DNA from: CAZYXZ01 sp964651395
GTDB lineage: Bacteria > Actinomycetota > Actinomycetes > BP-191
Length of the DNA: 29,452 nucleotides
Assembly (NCBI GenBank): GCA_964651395.1
Contig: CAZYXZ010000038.1
Span: 1 to 29,452 of the forward strand
Direction: 5' to 3'
Made by a program: the position numbers and the translations under genes. Positions 8,525 to 15,813 of this stretch are shown here, piece by piece. Numbering within the stretch: the first letter of the stretch is position 1; each line of letters starts with the position of its first letter. Under the pieces are notes generated by a model. The model saw nothing but the letters and a program-made list of their open reading frames with translations. It was not told the origin of the DNA and did no database searches.

Positions 8525-9511
8525 GTGAAGAGCAGCATCGTCTTCGACGACCCGGCCCTCGAGGCGGAGATCCGCAAGGGCCTCGACGCCGTGGAGGACC
8601 TCCTCCGGGCGTCCGTCCACAGCGACTACCCCTTCGTCACGGAGACCTCGCGGTACCTGGTCGACGCCGGGGGCAAGCGCTTCCGGCCGATGCTCGTGCT
8701 GCTGGCCGGGCGGTTCGGCGACCCCCGCAGCGCCGCCGTCGTGCCCACGGCCGTCGCCATCGAGCTCACGCACCTCTCGACGCTCTACCACGACGACGTG
8801 ATGGACGAGGCGCTGCTCCGGCGGGGCGCCGAGAGCGCCAACGCCCGCTGGGGCAACACGGTGGCCATCCTGACCGGCGACTTCCTGTTCGCCCGGGCGT
8901 CGGAGATCACCGCCGACCTCGGCACCGAGGCGACCCGGATCCTGGCCCGCACGATCGCCGTCCTGTGCGAAGGGCAGATCCGCGAGACGGTCGGTGTGGC
9001 GGAGGGCGCGAGCCCGGTGGAGCACTACCTCCAGGTGGTCGCGGAGAAGACCGCTTCGCTGATCGCCACGTCGGCCCGGTTGGGGGCGCTGCTGAGCGGC
9101 GCCGACGCCGCGGTGGTCGACACGCTCACCCGGTACGGCGACGTCATCGGCATGGCCTTCCAGCTCTCCGACGACATCCTCGACGTGACCAGCCCGTCCG
9201 CCGAGTCGGGGAAGACCCCGGGCACGGACCTGCGGGAGGGTGTCCGGACGCTGCCCGTCCTCCTCGCCCTGGAAGCCGGCGACCCGGGCTCGCGGCGGCT
9301 CACGGAGCTCCTGGCGACGACGCCACCGTCCGAGGAGGCGGTCGCCGAGGCGCTGGACCTGCTGCGCGCCCACGAGGGTCTGGACCGGGCCCGGAGCCGG
9401 CTGGCCGCATACGCCGAGGAGGCCCGCGAGGTGGCGGGGGAGCTGCCCGCCGGGTCACCCCGCGACGCACTCCTGGCCCTCGCCGACTTCGTCATGGTCC
9501 GGACCGGCTAG
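8525..9511 (+). CDS. Long-chain trans-polyprenyl diphosphate synthase
   Basis: 328 aa all-helical isoprenyl diphosphate synthase. It condenses isopentenyl diphosphate onto an allylic diphosphate and probably makes the menaquinone side-chain precursor. The first Asp-rich motif is DDVMD (D90, D91, D94); the second is DDILD (D216, D217, D220). GKRFRP near 50-55 binds isopentenyl diphosphate, and KTASLIATSARLGA lies before the second motif. The residues before DDVMD include small and aromatic side chains (LSTLYH), but chain length cannot be read safely from sequence alone. The GTG at 8525 is the first in-frame start after nuoN. Placement between two quinone reductase operons fits a role in menaquinone supply. 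Likely equivalents elsewhere are called GrcC, HepT or IspB. Confidence 0.92.
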   Translation: MKSSIVFDDPALEAEIRKGLDAVEDLLRASVHSDYPFVTETSRYLVDAGGKRFRPMLVLLAGRFGDPRSAAVVPTAVAIELTHLSTLYHDDVMDEALLRRGAESANARWGNTVAILTGDFLFARASEITADLGTEATRILARTIAVLCEGQIRETVGVAEGASPVEHYLQVVAEKTASLIATSARLGALLSGADAAVVDTLTRYGDVIGMAFQLSDDILDVTSPSAESGKTPGTDLREGVRTLPVLLALEAGDPGSRRLTELLATTPPSEEAVAEALDLLRAHEGLDRARSRLAAYAEEAREVAGELPAGSPRDALLALADFVMVRTG

Positions 9512-9547
9512 CGAGCTTCCCGGCGGGCTTTCCGGCCCGCGCGCCGA

Positions 9548-9577
9548 TTCGGCTCGCCCGCACCCCGCCGATAAGAT
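9548..9577 (+). promoter_or_regulatory. Candidate promoter of the second nuo operon
   Basis: TAAGAT at 9572-9577 fits the actinobacterial -10 form TANNNT. TTCGGC at 9548-9553 is a weak -35 candidate with an 18-base spacer. The site lies in the 124-base gap between the polyprenyl synthase and nuoA, the only gap of this size before the second nuo block. A small imperfect hairpin (CGGGC...GCCCG near 9522-9540) precedes it and could weaken read-through. This is a pattern match only. Confidence 0.4.
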
Positions 9578-9623
9578 GCCCAGGCCGCGGGGCGCCCCTG
9601 CGGAGAGTGGCCGCGCGATCCCT

Positions 9624-9633
9624 GGAGGGGAGG
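9624..9633 (+). promoter_or_regulatory. Ribosome binding site of nuoA
   Basis: GGAGGGGAGG lies just upstream of the ATG at 9636. It is a strong purine-rich Shine-Dalgarno sequence and fixes the nuoA start, although the open frame extends further upstream. Confidence 0.75.
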
Positions 9634-9635
9634 CG

Positions 9636-10016
9636 ATGAACCCCTACTTCGACGCCTACACCACCGTGGGCGCCATCATCATCGCCGGCCTCGCCTTCGT
9701 CCTCATCGCTTTCACGGCGGCGCGCCTGATCCGCCCACGGCGTCCCAGGCCGGAGAAGTACCTCACCTACGAATGCGGCATCGACCCTGTCGGAACCGGC
9801 TGGTCGCAGACGCAGATCCGCTACTACGTCTTCGCGTTCCTCTTCGTGATCTTCGACATCGAGTCCGTGTTCGTCTTCCCGTTCGCCGTCGTCCTCAACG
9901 ACTTCGACAAGGCCGGCTACGGCACGCCAGTGCTCGTGGAGATGGTCATCTTCATCGGCCTGCTGGCCGTCGGGCTCCTCTATGCGTGGAAGAAGAAGGT
10001 GCTCGAATGGGTCTGA
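9636..10016 (+). CDS. nuoA: NADH-quinone oxidoreductase subunit A (NuoA) of the second nuo operon
   Basis: 126 aa membrane subunit with three helices, helping to seal the junction of the membrane and peripheral arms. The family signature is clear: YLTYECGIDPVGTGW, QIRYYVFAFLFVIFDIES and VFVFPFAVVL. The acidic FDIES segment is conserved in NuoA and mitochondrial ND3, and the loop cysteine of YECG is present. The start follows a strong ribosome binding site. The gene overlaps nuoB by 10 bases. It opens a 10-gene operon (A, B, C, H, I, J, K, L, M, N) that lacks nuoD, E, F and G. The nuoA of the first operon must lie upstream of the window. Confidence 0.95.
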   Translation: MNPYFDAYTTVGAIIIAGLAFVLIAFTAARLIRPRRPRPEKYLTYECGIDPVGTGWSQTQIRYYVFAFLFVIFDIESVFVFPFAVVLNDFDKAGYGTPVLVEMVIFIGLLAVGLLYAWKKKVLEWV

Positions 10017-10534
10017 GCGACCAGGTCGAGGTCCCGGCCCCCATCCGCTTCGTGCTCAACTGGGGCCGCAAGTACTCCCTGTGGTGCTTCAACTTCGGCC
10101 TGGCCTGCTGCGCCATCGAGTTCATCGCCACGTCCATGGCCGAGCACGACTTCATCCGGATGGGCGTCATCCCGTTCGCGCACGGTCCGCGCCAGGCCGA
10201 CCTGATGGTCGTGAGCGGCACCCTGACCGACAAGATGGCCCCTGCCGTGAAGCGCCTGTACGAGCAGATGCCGGAGCCGAAGTACGTCATCTCGATGGGC
10301 TCCTGCGCCAACTGCGGCGGCCCCTACTGGGACTCCTACTCGGTGACCAAGGGTGTCGACCAGGTCATCCCCGTCGACGTCTACGTGCCGGGCTGCCCGC
10401 CGCGCCCCGAGGCGTTGCTCCAGGGCATCCTCACGCTTCAGACGCTGATCCAGAACGAGTCGCTCAAGCAGCGCTACACGCAGGAGCCGGTCACTGTGGG
10501 ATCCGACGGCGTGCTCGAGGTCACTGCCGGATGA
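10007..10534 (+). CDS. nuoB: NADH-quinone oxidoreductase subunit B (NuoB) of the second nuo operon
   Basis: 175 aa subunit that holds cluster N2, the last electron carrier before quinone. All four ligands of the 4Fe-4S cluster are present: adjacent C34 and C35 in FGLACCAIEF, C100 in MGSCANCGG and C130 in VPGCPPRPEA. The charged surface segment RMGVIPFAHGPRQAD is usual for the family. The electron-transfer function to quinone is therefore likely kept. In other organisms NuoB packs against NuoD, which is missing from this operon. It overlaps nuoA by 10 bases and nuoC in ATGA. Confidence 0.95.
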   Translation: MGLSDQVEVPAPIRFVLNWGRKYSLWCFNFGLACCAIEFIATSMAEHDFIRMGVIPFAHGPRQADLMVVSGTLTDKMAPAVKRLYEQMPEPKYVISMGSCANCGGPYWDSYSVTKGVDQVIPVDVYVPGCPPRPEALLQGILTLQTLIQNESLKQRYTQEPVTVGSDGVLEVTAG

Positions 10535-11019
10535 CGCCCGAGGAGCTCACCCAGCGCTTCGTCGCGCAGTTCGGCGACGACGTCACCGGCAGCGAGACGG
10601 AGTACGGCGCGGCCACCGTGACGGTCGCGGCCGCCCGCTACGCCGACGCAGCGGCGTTCGCCAAGACGACCCGCGGCCTGGACCTCACGTTCTTCGACTT
10701 CCTCACCGGCGTCGACGAGGGCGAGGACGGCTTCGGCGTCGTGACGCACCTCTACTCGCCGATCCACAAGCACCACCTGCTGCTGCGCACGGTGGTGCCG
10801 CGTGACAACCCGGTGGTGCCGACCAGCACCGGCGTGTTCCGGGGCGCCAACTGGCACGAGCGGGAGACCTGGGAGATGTTCGGCGTCCTGTTCGACGGCC
10901 ACCCGAACCTGGTCAAGCTGCTGCTCTCCGACGAGTTCGAGGGCCACCCGCTGCGCAAGGAGTTCCTGCTCATGAGCCGCGAGGTCAAGCCGTGGCCGGG
11001 CGACAAGGAACCCGCCTAG
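10531..11019 (+). CDS. nuoC: NADH-quinone oxidoreductase subunit C (NuoC) of the second nuo operon
   Basis: 162 aa, the 30 kDa subunit family. The C-terminal signature is WHERETWEMFGVLFDGHPNL, then EGHPLRKEF, close to the standard ERE...DMFGI...GHP...GHPLRKDF pattern, with Glu where Asp is most common. There is no NuoD domain after it: the protein ends at PWPGDKEPA, and the next gene, starting at base 11019, is nuoH. So this is not a NuoCD fusion. The start overlaps the nuoB stop (ATGA), and the stop overlaps nuoH by one base (TAGTG). Confidence 0.92.
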   Translation: MTPEELTQRFVAQFGDDVTGSETEYGAATVTVAAARYADAAAFAKTTRGLDLTFFDFLTGVDEGEDGFGVVTHLYSPIHKHHLLLRTVVPRDNPVVPTSTGVFRGANWHERETWEMFGVLFDGHPNLVKLLLSDEFEGHPLRKEFLLMSREVKPWPGDKEPA

Positions 11020-11990
11020 TGAGCGACATCCTCGACGTCTACGGCGTCGCCCTGGGCATCAAGATCGCCGCCATCCTGCTGGTCTTCCTCACCGTGCCGC
11101 TCATCGTCGGGCAGATGGAGCACAAGGGCATGGCGCACATGCAGTCGCGCCTGGGCCCGATGTACGCCGGAGCGTTCCACGGCTGGGCGCAGCTGGTCGC
11201 CGATGGGGTGAAGTTCATCCAGAAGGAAGACGTCATCCCGACCAACGCCGACCGCTGGGTGTTCAAGATCGCGCCGGCGGTGTCGTTGCTGCCCTACATG
11301 TTCGTGCTCGTCGTGATCCCCATCGCGCCGGATGCCGTGGCCGAGAAGCTCGACATCGGCCTGTTCTACGCGCTGGCGATCAGTTCGGTCGGCGTGCTCG
11401 GCATGCTCATGGCGGCCTGGTCGAGCGCCAACAAGTTCTCGCTCCTCGGTGGCATCCGGGGCGCCGCCCAGCTCATCGCGTACGAGCTGCCGCTGGTCCT
11501 CGTTGCGGCCACGGTAGCGATGCTCGCCGGGACGCTCTCGCTCACCGGCATCGTCGAGGCGTGGGAGTGGTGGTGGCTGCCGGCGCAGGCGGTCGGCATG
11601 TTCATCTTCTTCACCGCGTCGCTCGCGGAGCTCAACCGGCCGCCGTTCGACATGCCGGTCGCCGACTCCGAGATCATCTTCGGTCACATGACCGAGTACA
11701 CCGGCCTGCGCTTCGCCTTCTTCCTGCTCTCCGAGTACGCCGGCATCGTCGTCCTCTCGGCGCTGTTCTCGGTGATGTTCCTCGGCGGCTGGCGCGGCCC
11801 CGGCCCGATCGAGCTGGCCGTCGTCTGGTCGCTGGTGAAGGTCCTGGCCGTCTCCTTCGTGGTCATCTGGCTCCGGGTCAGCTACCCGCGTCTGCGCGAG
11901 GACCAGCTGCAGAAGTTCTGCTGGAAGGGCCTGATCCCGCTGGCGCTGCTGCAGCTGCTGCTGGTCGCGACGCTCAAGGTGGTGTGGTAG
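11019..11990 (+). CDS. nuoH: NADH-quinone oxidoreductase subunit H (NuoH), second copy
   Basis: 323 aa quinone-chamber membrane subunit, 64 residues shorter than the first copy. The GTG shares a base with the nuoC stop. NuoH features are present (RLGPMYAGAFHGWAQLVADG, KFIQKEDVIPTNAD), but some differ from the first copy. The segment before the loop reads LGPMYAG instead of GPNRVGP. The acidic loop reads ELNRPPFDMPVADSE (204-218), with V214 where the first copy has glutamate and D216 in place of the second glutamate. HMTEYTGLRFAFFLLSEY follows normally. The nuoI start is two bases downstream. The gene is clearly intact; the loop changes could affect the quinone site. Confidence 0.95.
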   Translation: MSDILDVYGVALGIKIAAILLVFLTVPLIVGQMEHKGMAHMQSRLGPMYAGAFHGWAQLVADGVKFIQKEDVIPTNADRWVFKIAPAVSLLPYMFVLVVIPIAPDAVAEKLDIGLFYALAISSVGVLGMLMAAWSSANKFSLLGGIRGAAQLIAYELPLVLVAATVAMLAGTLSLTGIVEAWEWWWLPAQAVGMFIFFTASLAELNRPPFDMPVADSEIIFGHMTEYTGLRFAFFLLSEYAGIVVLSALFSVMFLGGWRGPGPIELAVVWSLVKVLAVSFVVIWLRVSYPRLREDQLQKFCWKGLIPLALLQLLLVATLKVVW

Positions 11991-11992
11991 CC

Positions 11993-12787
11993 ATGGCCGC
12001 GTCTCCCGGCGTCGGCCTGGTCAAGGGCCTCGGCGTAACCCTCAAGACCATGCTGCGGCGCAGCATCACGCAGCAGTACCCCGATGTCGCGCCCGACCTG
12101 CCTCCGCGCGCCCGCGGCGTGATCGCGCTGATGGAGGAGAACTGCACCGTCTGCATGCTGTGCAGCCGCGAGTGCCCCGACTGGTGCATCTACATCGACT
12201 CCCACAAGGAGACGGTCCCGCCGAAGACGCCGGGTGCCCGGGCGCGCACGCGCAACATGCTCGACCGGTTCGCCATCGACTTCGCCCTCTGCATGTACTG
12301 CGGCATCTGCATCGAGGTCTGCCCCTTCGACGCGCTGTTCTGGTCGCCGGCGTTCGAGTACTCCGAGACCGACATCCGCGAGCTCACGCACGAGAAGGAG
12401 CGGCTGCGCGAGTGGATGTACACCGTCCCGCCGCCACCGGCGCTCGACCCCCAGGGGGAGACGCCGAAGGAGGTGGAGGTCGCCGCCACCAAGGAGCCCA
12501 GCGTCTTCCTCGCCGCCCCCCTCGCCGGCGCTCCCGCCGCCGTCGCGGCAGCACCGACCGTGGCGGCACCGGCAGCCGAGGCAGTTCCCGCGCCGGCTGC
12601 TGAGGCAGGCGAGGCACCGGTTGCCGCGCCAGCCGCTGCACACGATGCGTCTCATGACATTGGTGAGGTCCAGATCGATCAAGAAACGTATGACGCCGCG
12701 ATCGCGCAGGGCCTCCCGGACCGGGTGGCGCGGGCGAAGGCCAAGTCGGCGTGGGTCAAGAAGGCACGGAAGGCGCAGCAGGCATGA
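11993..12787 (+). CDS. nuoI: NADH-quinone oxidoreductase subunit I (NuoI), second copy with long C-terminal extension
   Basis: 264 aa, about 90 residues longer than the first copy. The core has two 4Fe-4S motifs: CTVCMLCSRECP (C51, C54, C57, C61) and CMYCGICIEVCP (C100, C103, C106, C110). An extra cysteine, C65, follows the first motif in PDWCIYI. The core ends near residue 145. Residues 146-222 are a low-complexity Ala/Pro/Glu linker, and residues 223-264 form a separate segment (IDQETYDAAIAQGLPDRVAR, then a Lys/Ala-rich helix-like end). Codons at the linker end become unusually A/T-ending. The ATG is the second base set after the nuoH stop, and the stop overlaps nuoJ in ATGA. The core assignment is firm; the role of the tail is unknown. 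Confidence 0.94.
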   Translation: MAASPGVGLVKGLGVTLKTMLRRSITQQYPDVAPDLPPRARGVIALMEENCTVCMLCSRECPDWCIYIDSHKETVPPKTPGARARTRNMLDRFAIDFALCMYCGICIEVCPFDALFWSPAFEYSETDIRELTHEKERLREWMYTVPPPPALDPQGETPKEVEVAATKEPSVFLAAPLAGAPAAVAAAPTVAAPAAEAVPAPAAEAGEAPVAAPAAAHDASHDIGEVQIDQETYDAAIAQGLPDRVARAKAKSAWVKKARKAQQA

Positions 12788-13329
12788 ACCTTCTGGCGCA
12801 GGCCGCACCCGCCTACAGCGACACCACGGCCCAGGAGGTCATCTTCATCCTCATGGGCCTGGTCGCCGTCGGCAGCGCCCTGCTCGTGGTCACCGTGAAG
12901 AACGTCGTCCACGCCGCGCTCTGGCTGGTCGTCACGCTGTCGGCGGCGGCCGGCTGCTACCTCATGCTCACGGCGGAGTTCGTCGCCTGGGTCCAGGTGC
13001 TCATCTATGTCGGTGCGGTCATCGTGCTGCTGCTGTTCGGGATCATGCTGACGAAGGCGCCGATCGGGGGCACGGCCGGTCTGGACAGCGGCAACCGGGT
13101 CGCGGCGGCGGTCGTCGCCCTGGCCAGCGCCGGCACGCTGGTCACCCTCGTCGTGGACGCCTTCCGCCACGAGTACATCGAGATCACGAAGGTGAAGCCG
13201 GCCGGTGCCGGCGAGACCGGCTTCGCGATCTTCCAGAGCTACGTCCTGCCGTTCGAGATCGTGTCGATCCTGCTGCTTGCGGCGCTGATCGGCTCGATCG
13301 TGCTGTCCCGCCGAGAAGGAGGTAGCTGA
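12784..13329 (+). CDS. nuoJ: NADH-quinone oxidoreductase subunit J (NuoJ), second copy
   Basis: 181 aa membrane subunit with about five helices. It shows the same family pattern as the first copy: VKNVVHAALWLVVTLSAAAG, then WVQVLIYVGAVIVLLLFGIM. The ATG overlaps the nuoI stop. The C terminus is shorter and ends SRREGGS, without the Arg/Asn-rich tail of the first copy. The nuoK ATG follows four bases after the stop. Confidence 0.93.
   Translation: MNLLAQAAPAYSDTTAQEVIFILMGLVAVGSALLVVTVKNVVHAALWLVVTLSAAAGCYLMLTAEFVAWVQVLIYVGAVIVLLLFGIMLTKAPIGGTAGLDSGNRVAAAVVALASAGTLVTLVVDAFRHEYIEITKVKPAGAGETGFAIFQSYVLPFEIVSILLLAALIGSIVLSRREGGS
13314..13323 (+). promoter_or_regulatory. Ribosome binding site of the second nuoK
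   Basis: AGAAGGAGGT (approximately 13314-13323) is a near-perfect Shine-Dalgarno sequence inside the end of nuoJ, about 10 bases before the nuoK ATG at 13334. Confidence 0.75.
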
Positions 13330-13333
13330 GCCG

Positions 13334-13681
13334 ATGCACCTGGTCTACCCGGTCGTCGTGGCCGCGCTGCTGTTCTCCATCGGCATGTACGGCGTGCTCG
13401 CCCGCAACAACGCCGTCCTGATCCTCATGTCCATCGAGCTCATGCTCAACGCCGTCAACATCAACCTGGTCGCGTTCAACGCGTGGCTCCAGGACCAGCT
13501 GCTGGCCGGCCAGATGTTCGCGCTGTTCGTCATCACGGTGGCCGCCGCCGAGGTCGGTGTGGGGCTGGCGATCGTCCTGCTGATCTTCCGCAACCGAGAG
13601 ACGGTCGACATCGAGTCGCTCGACGAGCTCAGCGACGCGACGGCAACCCGCACCAGCCGAGAGGAAGCGGCCGTCCGCTAG
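13334..13681 (+). CDS. nuoK: NADH-quinone oxidoreductase subunit K (NuoK), second copy
   Basis: 115 aa, with a hydrophilic C-terminal tail about 15 residues longer than in the first copy (DELSDATATRTSREEAAVR). The two proton-path glutamates are kept: E35 in SIELMLNAVNINLV and E73 in AAAEVGVGLAIVLL. The strong upstream ribosome binding site supports the ATG. A 33-base gap precedes nuoL. Confidence 0.94.
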   Translation: MHLVYPVVVAALLFSIGMYGVLARNNAVLILMSIELMLNAVNINLVAFNAWLQDQLLAGQMFALFVITVAAAEVGVGLAIVLLIFRNRETVDIESLDELSDATATRTSREEAAVR

Positions 13682-13714
13682 GACGGACGCCGGGACAGGG
13701 GACTAGAGCCGACG

Positions 13715-15775
13715 ATGGAGTCGACAGTGCTTGCGGTGGCGAGGGCCGCCGAGGACGTCTCGCGCGTCGTGACGTTCGACCGCACGACGATCGTCGACTT
13801 CGCCTGGCTGATCCCGCTCCTGCCGTTCCTGGCCTTCTTCGTGATCCTCCTGGCCGGCAAGCGGCTCAACGACGGCGGCGCCTGGGTCGGCATCACCGCC
13901 ATCGCGGGCTCGCTCATCGTGGCGACCGGCGTCTTCGCCGCCGCCTTCTGGCATCCGGGCCTGGTCGTCGAGAAGAAGATCGTCCTCACGTCGTTCGGCG
14001 ACGGCCAGCTCACGCTGGGCATGAAGATCGACGGCCTGGCCGCAACGATGTTCATGGTCGTCTGCCTCATCTCGTTCCTCGTGCAGCTGTACTCGACGGC
14101 GTACATGCACGGGGACAAGCGCTACACCCTGTTCTTCGCGATGCTCTCCCTCTTCACCACCGGCATGCTGGTCGTGGTCATCGCCGACAACCTGCTGCTC
14201 ATGCTGGTCGGCTGGGAGATCATGGGCGTCTGCTCCTACTTCCTGATCGGGCACTACTGGGAGGAGCAGCCGAACTCCAACGCCGCGATCAAGGCCTTCC
14301 TGACGACCCGAGTCGGCGACGTCGGGTTCATGATCGGCATCTTCGTGCTCTTCTGGGGCGCGCACACCTTCGAGTTCACCAAGATCATCGAGCACGCCGA
14401 GCACGGCCAGATCTCCAAGGGCTTCATCACCGCGGGCACGCTGCTGCTGTTCTGCGGCGCCGTCGGCAAGAGCGCGCAGTTCCCGCTCCACGTGTGGCTG
14501 CCCGACGCGATGGCCGGCCCGACGCCGGTCTCCGCCCTGATCCACGCCGCCACGATGGTCGCCTCCGGCATCTACATGGTCGCGCGGCTCTACCCGGTCT
14601 TCGAGCTCAGCGGGACGACGCTCAACGTGATCGGGGTGCTGGCCGCGATCACGATGACCATGGCGGCACTCATCGCGCTCGTGCAGGACGACATCAAGAA
14701 GGTGCTGGCCTACTCCACGGTAAGCCAGCTGGCGTACATGACCGCCGGCCTGTCCGTCGGCGGCTACACCTCCGGCTTCTTCCACCTCTTCACCCACGCC
14801 GCGTTCAAGGGCCTGCTCTTCCTCGGCGCCGGGTCGGTGATCCACGCCTGCGCGACGAACAACATGAGCGAGATGGGCGGCCTGCGCCGGTTCCTGCCGA
14901 AGACGCACCTGACCTACCTCATCGGCTGCGCCGCGCTGGCCGGGGTGCCGCCGTTCGCCGGGTTCTGGTCCAAGGACGAGGTCATCGCGGACGCGTACCA
15001 CGCCGCCGGCTTCGGCGAGAGCCCGCACGAGCACCTCCTCACCTCGCCGCTGGTGGGCAAGCTGGTCTTCGCGTCGGCACTCATCACGGCCCTGCTCACC
15101 GCGTTCTACGTGACCCGGATGTACTTCCTCACCTTCGGTGGCGAGTACCGCGGCACCGGCACCCCGCACGAGTCGCCGTCGGAGATGACCGGCCCGCTCA
15201 CCATCCTCGCCGGGTTGGCCGTGGTCCTCGGCTTCATGAACTCCCCGCTGTGGCCGGTCACGCACAGCTTCCAGCGCGTGGTCGCCTTCGTCGGACAGCC
15301 CTACCACGACCCCGAGCTCATCCCGATCGTCGCGGGAATCTCCGTGCTGCTCGCGGCGGTCGGCATCCTGGCCGGGCGACGGATCTACGGCGAGGGCATG
15401 CCCGAGCGCGACCCCATGCTCAACATGGGCTTGGCCACCCGCGTGCTCGAGCGGAAGTTCTACCTCGACGAGCTCTACCTCGACGGCCTCGTGCGACCGA
15501 TCCGCACGAAGGTCGCGGCGGGTTCCAACTGGCTCAACGACCACGTCTTCGACGCGCCGCCCAACCTGGCGGCGCGCGCGTCCGTGGCGCTGGGCCGGCA
15601 GACCTATGACGTGGTCGACCAGCAGGTGATCGACGGCGCGGTGAACGGCTCCGGCCTCCTCGCGTCGGTGTTCGGCAAGGTGATCCGGCTCTCCCAGAAC
15701 GGCAACGTGCAGACCTACGCAACGGGCATGTTCATCGGCGTCGTCACGCTCGCGGTGGTCTTCGCCGCGCGCTAA
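13715..15775 (+). CDS. nuoL: NADH-quinone oxidoreductase subunit L (NuoL), second copy
   Basis: 686 aa antiporter-like distal subunit, 50 residues longer than the first copy, mainly through an N-terminal hydrophilic stretch (MESTVLAVARAAEDVSRVV) and insertions between helices. Proton-path residues are kept: E168 in LVGWEIMGVCSYFLIGHYW, K252 in GAVGKSAQFPLHVWLPDAM, and the HAATMVASGIYMVAR histidine. The C-terminal part contains the lateral-helix region (KFYLDELYLDGLVRPIRTK) and ends in a final hydrophobic helix. The 38-base gap to nuoM carries a ribosome binding site. Confidence 0.95.
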   Translation: MESTVLAVARAAEDVSRVVTFDRTTIVDFAWLIPLLPFLAFFVILLAGKRLNDGGAWVGITAIAGSLIVATGVFAAAFWHPGLVVEKKIVLTSFGDGQLTLGMKIDGLAATMFMVVCLISFLVQLYSTAYMHGDKRYTLFFAMLSLFTTGMLVVVIADNLLLMLVGWEIMGVCSYFLIGHYWEEQPNSNAAIKAFLTTRVGDVGFMIGIFVLFWGAHTFEFTKIIEHAEHGQISKGFITAGTLLLFCGAVGKSAQFPLHVWLPDAMAGPTPVSALIHAATMVASGIYMVARLYPVFELSGTTLNVIGVLAAITMTMAALIALVQDDIKKVLAYSTVSQLAYMTAGLSVGGYTSGFFHLFTHAAFKGLLFLGAGSVIHACATNNMSEMGGLRRFLPKTHLTYLIGCAALAGVPPFAGFWSKDEVIADAYHAAGFGESPHEHLLTSPLVGKLVFASALITALLTAFYVTRMYFLTFGGEYRGTGTPHESPSEMTGPLTILAGLAVVLGFMNSPLWPVTHSFQRVVAFVGQPYHDPELIPIVAGISVLLAAVGILAGRRIYGEGMPERDPMLNMGLATRVLERKFYLDELYLDGLVRPIRTKVAAGSNWLNDHVFDAPPNLAARASVALGRQTYDVVDQQVIDGAVNGSGLLASVFGKVIRLSQNGNVQTYATGMFIGVVTLAVVFAAR

Positions 15776-15813
15776 GCAACCGCACCACCCGGTACCGAGA
15801 GGGACGAGGGCAC

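Noticed and set aside
9512..9635. Intrinsic terminator after the polyprenyl synthase
   Set aside because: Only a short imperfect CGGGC/GCCCG hairpin is present, with no T-tract. It is too weak to annotate as a terminator.
10531..11019. nuoC as a NuoCD fusion that would supply the missing NuoD
   Set aside because: The product is only 162 aa and ends soon after the NuoC signature; no NuoD motif is found in any frame before nuoH.
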